Made by a program: the position numbers and the translations under genes. Source: DASVCS01 sp036381495 (GTDB lineage: Bacteria > Gemmatimonadota > Gemmatimonadetes > Longimicrobiales > RSA9). From it: DNA of 9,500 bases. A model generated the notes under the pieces. It had not been told where the DNA came from, searched no databases, and saw nothing but the letters and a program-made list of their open reading frames with translations. Positions 7,083-9,500 of this stretch are shown piece after piece. Position 1 is the stretch's first letter, and each line of letters starts with the position of its first letter. Where the stretch lies: NCBI GenBank assembly GCA_036381495.1, contig DASVCS010000117.1, positions 1-9,500 of the forward strand, written 5' to 3'.

Positions 7083-7216
7083 ACGCTCTCGTCGGGATGT
7101 CGCGACGGGGGAGCCGGGCGCGCGCTGGCCCGGACCTGGTCGGCTTCCGGCTTGGATGCGTCAGGAACCTAGCCCGGGCGGCGATCGTGCGCCACCTTTC
7201 CCCGCACCGCCGCAGG

Positions 7217-7245
7217 GCCACATGCCACATCCATGCCCGGCATGG
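7217..7245. promoter_or_regulatory. repeat and palindrome cluster, candidate operator
   Basis: A tandem GCCACAT x2 (7217-7230) is followed immediately by the perfect 15-bp dyad CCATGCCCGGCATGG (7231-7245, 7-bp arms around one base). The cluster is about 190 bp from the permease start and 275 bp from the lipoprotein start. A perfect dyad between divergent genes is a common arrangement for a dimeric regulator, but no regulator gene is visible and no factor can be named. Confidence 0.35.
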
Positions 7246-7520
7246 CCTGCCGGCTGGCACCCGCCGGGCTACGGTGAAGATGGGGCGCCAGGAGCCGGGA
7301 TGGCCCGCATGGCGCCCGCTCGGCGCCGCACGGCCGCGGGCGCCGGGTCTCCGGCCGGGCCGCCGCCAGGCGCGGCGTATGGGAGTCGCGCCGCACGTGC
7401 TTCGGCTGCGCGACAGTCGGCGGTCCACCGCCCGGCTCCGCGCGCCGGCGCCGCGGGCTCGGCGCGCCGGCGACGGTGATCGGCGCGCGCTCGCGAACAA
7501 GGGACACCTCGGAACGGAGA

Positions 7521-9317
7521 ATGGCTGGAACCTCGACTCGCTCGCGGGCGGTCGGCGCGACCCGGGCCACTCGCCGCCCCGGGCGCACGCGGCCCGAGCT
7601 GCCACGGAAGAGCCCGGCCGCCGGGCTCCCCGGCGCGGTCCTCCTCGGCATCGTCCTGGGCTGCCTGGCGTGCCGGGACTCCTCGGGAACAGCGTTCGTG
7701 GAGATCCGGCTCCACCCGGCTGCCGCCGTCCTGCACCCGGGCGAACAGCGCGGCCTGCAGGCCTGGGCGATCCGCTCCGACGGCTCCCGGGAGGACGTCA
7801 CCGCGCGCGTCCAGTGGTCCTCCCTGCGCGACGACGTGGCCGCAGTCTCCGCCGCCGGCGATAGCGCCGTCGCCACCGCGCAGCGACCCGGCCTGACCAC
7901 GATCACCGCCGCGCTGGACGGACGGCGCGCCGGCCATGCGCTGATCGCCGTGTCCCCGAGGCCTGCGCCCTCCGGGCCGCTGCGGCTCGATCCGGCGCGC
8001 CCGCGCTACTTCCGGGATGGCAGCGGCCGGCCCGTGTACCTGACCGGATCGCATACCTGGTCGAACCTCCAGGACAACGGCCAGAGCGACCCGCCGCCCC
8101 CGTTCGACTTCGATTCCTACCTCGCCATGCTCGCGCGCCACGGCCACAACTTCATGCGGCTGTGGGCATGGGAGCAGGCGAGCTGGACTGCCGAGATCGC
8201 CGGCCCGTACTGGTTCGCACCCACTCCGTACCAGCGCACCGGCCCGGGCCTCGCCGCCGATGGCAAGCCCCGGTTCGACCTCACGAAGTTCGACGACGCG
8301 TACTTCCGCCGCCTGCGGGAGCGGGTCATCGCGGCCGGGCGCCGGGGCATCTACGTGTCCATCATGCTGTTCAACGGGTGGAGCATCGAACCGAAGGGGC
8401 CCGGCACGGACAACCCCTGGAAGGGACATCCCTACAATCGGGCGAACAACATCAACGGGATCGACGGCGATGCGGACGGCGACGGCGCGGGCACAGAGGT
8501 GCACCAGTTGCGGAGCCCCGAGATCCTGCGCCTGCAGGAAGCGTACGTCCGCAGGGTGGTCGACGCGGTGAACGACCTGGACAACGTCCTGTTCGAGATC
8601 AGCAACGAGAGCAGCGTCGGGTCCGCCGCGTGGCAGTATCACATGATCGAGTTCCTGCGCCGGTACGAGGCCGGCCTCCCGAAGCAGCACCCCATCGGAA
8701 TGACTGTGGAGCGCCCCGGCGAGTCCAACGAGGTCCTGTTCCGGAGCCCGGCCGATTGGGTCTCGCCGTTCCGTCAGTCCCGGCGTGCTCTGGAGCCGGG
8801 CGTGACCTATGCCTCAAAGGTGGTGATCGCCGACACCGATCACCTGTGTGGCGTGTGCGGGACCGTGGAGTGGGTCTGGAAGAGCTTCACCCGGGGCGAG
8901 AACCCGATCATCATGGACCCGTACGACGGCGCTGCGATCGGCCTCGGCGCACGGGACAACTCCGCGGATGAAGAGCTGTGGGGCCCGATCCGCCGCAGTC
9001 TCGGCTACGCACGCGTCTTCGCGGAGGTGCTGGACCTGGATCACGTGGAGCCGATGAGTAGTGTGTCATCGAGCGGGTACGCCCTGGCGAGTCCGTGGGC
9101 GGCGCGGCCGCAGTACCTCGTCTTCGTCGCGGAGGACACTACCGTGGACGTGGACCTGGTCGGGACGGCGGACTCGCTCGCGGTGGACTGGTTCGACCCG
9201 CGCACGGGCGCGCTCCAACCCGGCCCCGCGGTTCCCGGGAGCGGACGCCATACCTTCGAATCGCCGTTCGGGGCGCCGGCCGTGCTCTATCTCCGGAGTG
9301 CGGATCCCGGGGGCTGA
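7521..9317 (+). CDS. predicted lipoprotein: Ig-like domain plus glycoside-hydrolase-like barrel
   Basis: The 598-aa product starts at ATG 7521, preceded by GGAACGGAGA; an in-frame GTG at 7476 would add 15 residues. An Arg-rich n-region is followed by a hydrophobic stretch and a lipobox-like end (GAVLLGIVLGCLACRDSSG, 38-56), so it is probably a lipid-anchored exported protein. Residues 60-145 resemble a bacterial Ig-like (BIG2) domain (LHPGEQ, DGSREDVTARVQW, GLTTITA). From about 155 the sequence resembles barrel proteins often annotated with putative collagen-binding or cellulase-like domains: YFRDGSGRPVYLTGSHTW, HGHNFMRLWAWEQASW, RGIYVSIMLFNGWSIE, NVLFEISNES, VIADTDHL, WVWKSFTRGENPIIMDPYDG. 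Asn362-Glu363 fits the clan GH-A acid/base position. A C-terminal beta section (VDWFDPRTG, FGAPAVLYL) closes it. The substrate is unknown; glycan cleavage at the cell surface is inferred from fold and neighbours. Confidence 0.82.
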   Translation: MAGTSTRSRAVGATRATRRPGRTRPELPRKSPAAGLPGAVLLGIVLGCLACRDSSGTAFVEIRLHPAAAVLHPGEQRGLQAWAIRSDGSREDVTARVQWSSLRDDVAAVSAAGDSAVATAQRPGLTTITAALDGRRAGHALIAVSPRPAPSGPLRLDPARPRYFRDGSGRPVYLTGSHTWSNLQDNGQSDPPPPFDFDSYLAMLARHGHNFMRLWAWEQASWTAEIAGPYWFAPTPYQRTGPGLAADGKPRFDLTKFDDAYFRRLRERVIAAGRRGIYVSIMLFNGWSIEPKGPGTDNPWKGHPYNRANNINGIDGDADGDGAGTEVHQLRSPEILRLQEAYVRRVVDAVNDLDNVLFEISNESSVGSAAWQYHMIEFLRRYEAGLPKQHPIGMTVERPGESNEVLFRSPADWVSPFRQSRRALEPGVTYASKVVIADTDHLCGVCGTVEWVWKSFTRGENPIIMDPYDGAAIGLGARDNSADEELWGPIRRSLGYARVFAEVLDLDHVEPMSSVSSSGYALASPWAARPQYLVFVAEDTTVDVDLVGTADSLAVDWFDPRTGALQPGPAVPGSGRHTFESPFGAPAVLYLRSADPGG

Positions 9318-9340
9318 CCGCCGCGCTGGCGGGCGGGTCA
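9315..9340. terminator. bidirectional hairpin spanning two convergent stop codons
   Basis: The left arm TGACCGCCGC begins with the lipoprotein stop TGA. The right arm GCGGGCGGGTCA ends with the complement of the deacetylase-like stop. Pairing is near complete, with two extra bases in the right arm and a 4-nt loop (GCTG). Only 20 nt separate the genes, so the hairpin could serve both convergent transcripts. No U-run is present on either side. Confidence 0.4.
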
Positions 9341-9500
9341 GGCCGCCAGCACGACCTTCCGCGCCTCGAACCCCTCCGCGTACCCGGCCGGCGACGCGCA
9401 CTCGATGCCGCGCAGCCGCATCAGCCCCAGGAACGTCTCCGGCGTGAACCAGCGCTTGCTCCGCTGCGACGCGAAGGCGTCCATCAGGTGGGCGACCTTG
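9338..9500 (-). CDS. C-terminal end of a probable PIG-L/LmbE-family deacetylase (partial)
   Basis: On the minus strand the frame is open from the right window edge to TGA at 9338-9340, giving 53 residues. They include KVAHLMDAFASQRSK, WFTPETFLGLMRLRGIE and SPAGYAEGFEARKVVL. The sequence resembles the end of PIG-L/LmbE-type N-acetylglucosaminyl deacetylases, where a helix with a Ser-Gln pair and a late RG...YAEAF segment are common. Such enzymes remove the N-acetyl group from GlcNAc-containing substrates using zinc. The zinc-binding AHPDDE region would lie off the window and cannot be checked, so the assignment rests on the C-terminus alone. If correct, a sugar deacetylase fits the glycan theme of the neighbouring genes. 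The codon pattern agrees with the rest of the window. Confidence 0.6.
   Translation of the reverse strand, partial: KVAHLMDAFASQRSKRWFTPETFLGLMRLRGIECASPAGYAEGFEARKVVLAA

Larger units (their letters stand above)
7041..7520. other. divergent intergenic region between export operon and lipoprotein gene
   Basis: These 480 bp separate the export operon (leftward) from the lipoprotein gene (rightward). Frames through it give only Arg/Ala/Pro/Gly-rich translations without family motifs, so I find no gene. It contains a hairpin close to the permease start, a tandem 7-mer with a perfect 15-bp dyad, and smaller hairpins at 7081-7094 (CGACG/CGTCG) and 7250-7267 (CCGGC/GCCGG). Promoters for both units must lie here if each is transcribed from its own site, but I cannot point to a credible -35/-10 pair on either strand. 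Confidence 0.6.

Noticed and set aside
7254..7275. Possible -35/-10 pair (CTGGCA and TACGGT) for the lipoprotein gene
   Set aside because: The spacing is only 10 nt and both boxes match poorly, so it does not support a promoter call.
7031..7864. Overlapping open frames on both strands across the divergent intergenic region
   Set aside because: All translate to Arg/Ala/Pro/Gly-rich sequence without domains and run into the real genes out of frame. Stop codons are simply scarce at this GC content.

Overview
The window is a very GC-rich bacterial chromosome segment (roughly 70% GC by eye) with strong G/C preference at third codon positions. The first gene resembles the ADOP-type permeases (MacB/FtsX fold, two FtsX domains), which are most numerous in Acidobacteriota and Gemmatimonadota. 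A Gemmatimonadota-like or Acidobacteriota-like organism is therefore my best guess, but it is an inference. I see no tRNA, rRNA, CRISPR array, transposase, integrase or insertion-sequence ends.

Layout: (1) 1-2289, plus strand: the 3' part of a large duplicated ABC permease, cut by the left window edge. (2) 2290-2477: a convergent gap with several small dyads and no convincing gene. (3) 7040 down to 2478, minus strand: a compact four-gene operon, in transcription order an ABC-2 polysaccharide export permease (Wzm/TagG type), its ATPase with a C-terminal Wzt-like beta domain, a polysaccharide pyruvyl transferase family protein, and a family 2 glycosyltransferase. Spacing is tight: 11 nt between permease and ATPase, and a 4-nt ATGA overlap between the pyruvyl transferase and the glycosyltransferase. 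(4) 7041-7520: a 480-bp divergent intergenic region holding a leader hairpin and a cluster of a tandem 7-mer plus a perfect 15-bp dyad, a plausible shared control region. (5) 7521-9317, plus strand: a predicted lipoprotein with a bacterial Ig-like domain followed by a glycoside-hydrolase-like barrel. (6) 9338-9500, minus strand: the C-terminal end of a probable PIG-L/LmbE-type deacetylase, cut by the right edge. Its stop codon and that of the lipoprotein gene lie in the two arms of one hairpin.

Taken together, regions 3-6 look like a surface-glycan locus. One glycosyltransferase and a probable pyruvyl-group transferase would build or decorate a glycan. The Wzm/Wzt-type pair would export it across the inner membrane, with the Wzt C-terminal domain possibly reading the glycan end. 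A surface lipoprotein with a carbohydrate-active fold, and perhaps a sugar N-deacetylase, would act on it or on related glycans. The left-edge permease is probably unrelated to this pathway. The least explained items are the barrel lipoprotein, which has an unusual CGVC pair and a DxDxDG loop, and the dyad cluster between the divergent units.
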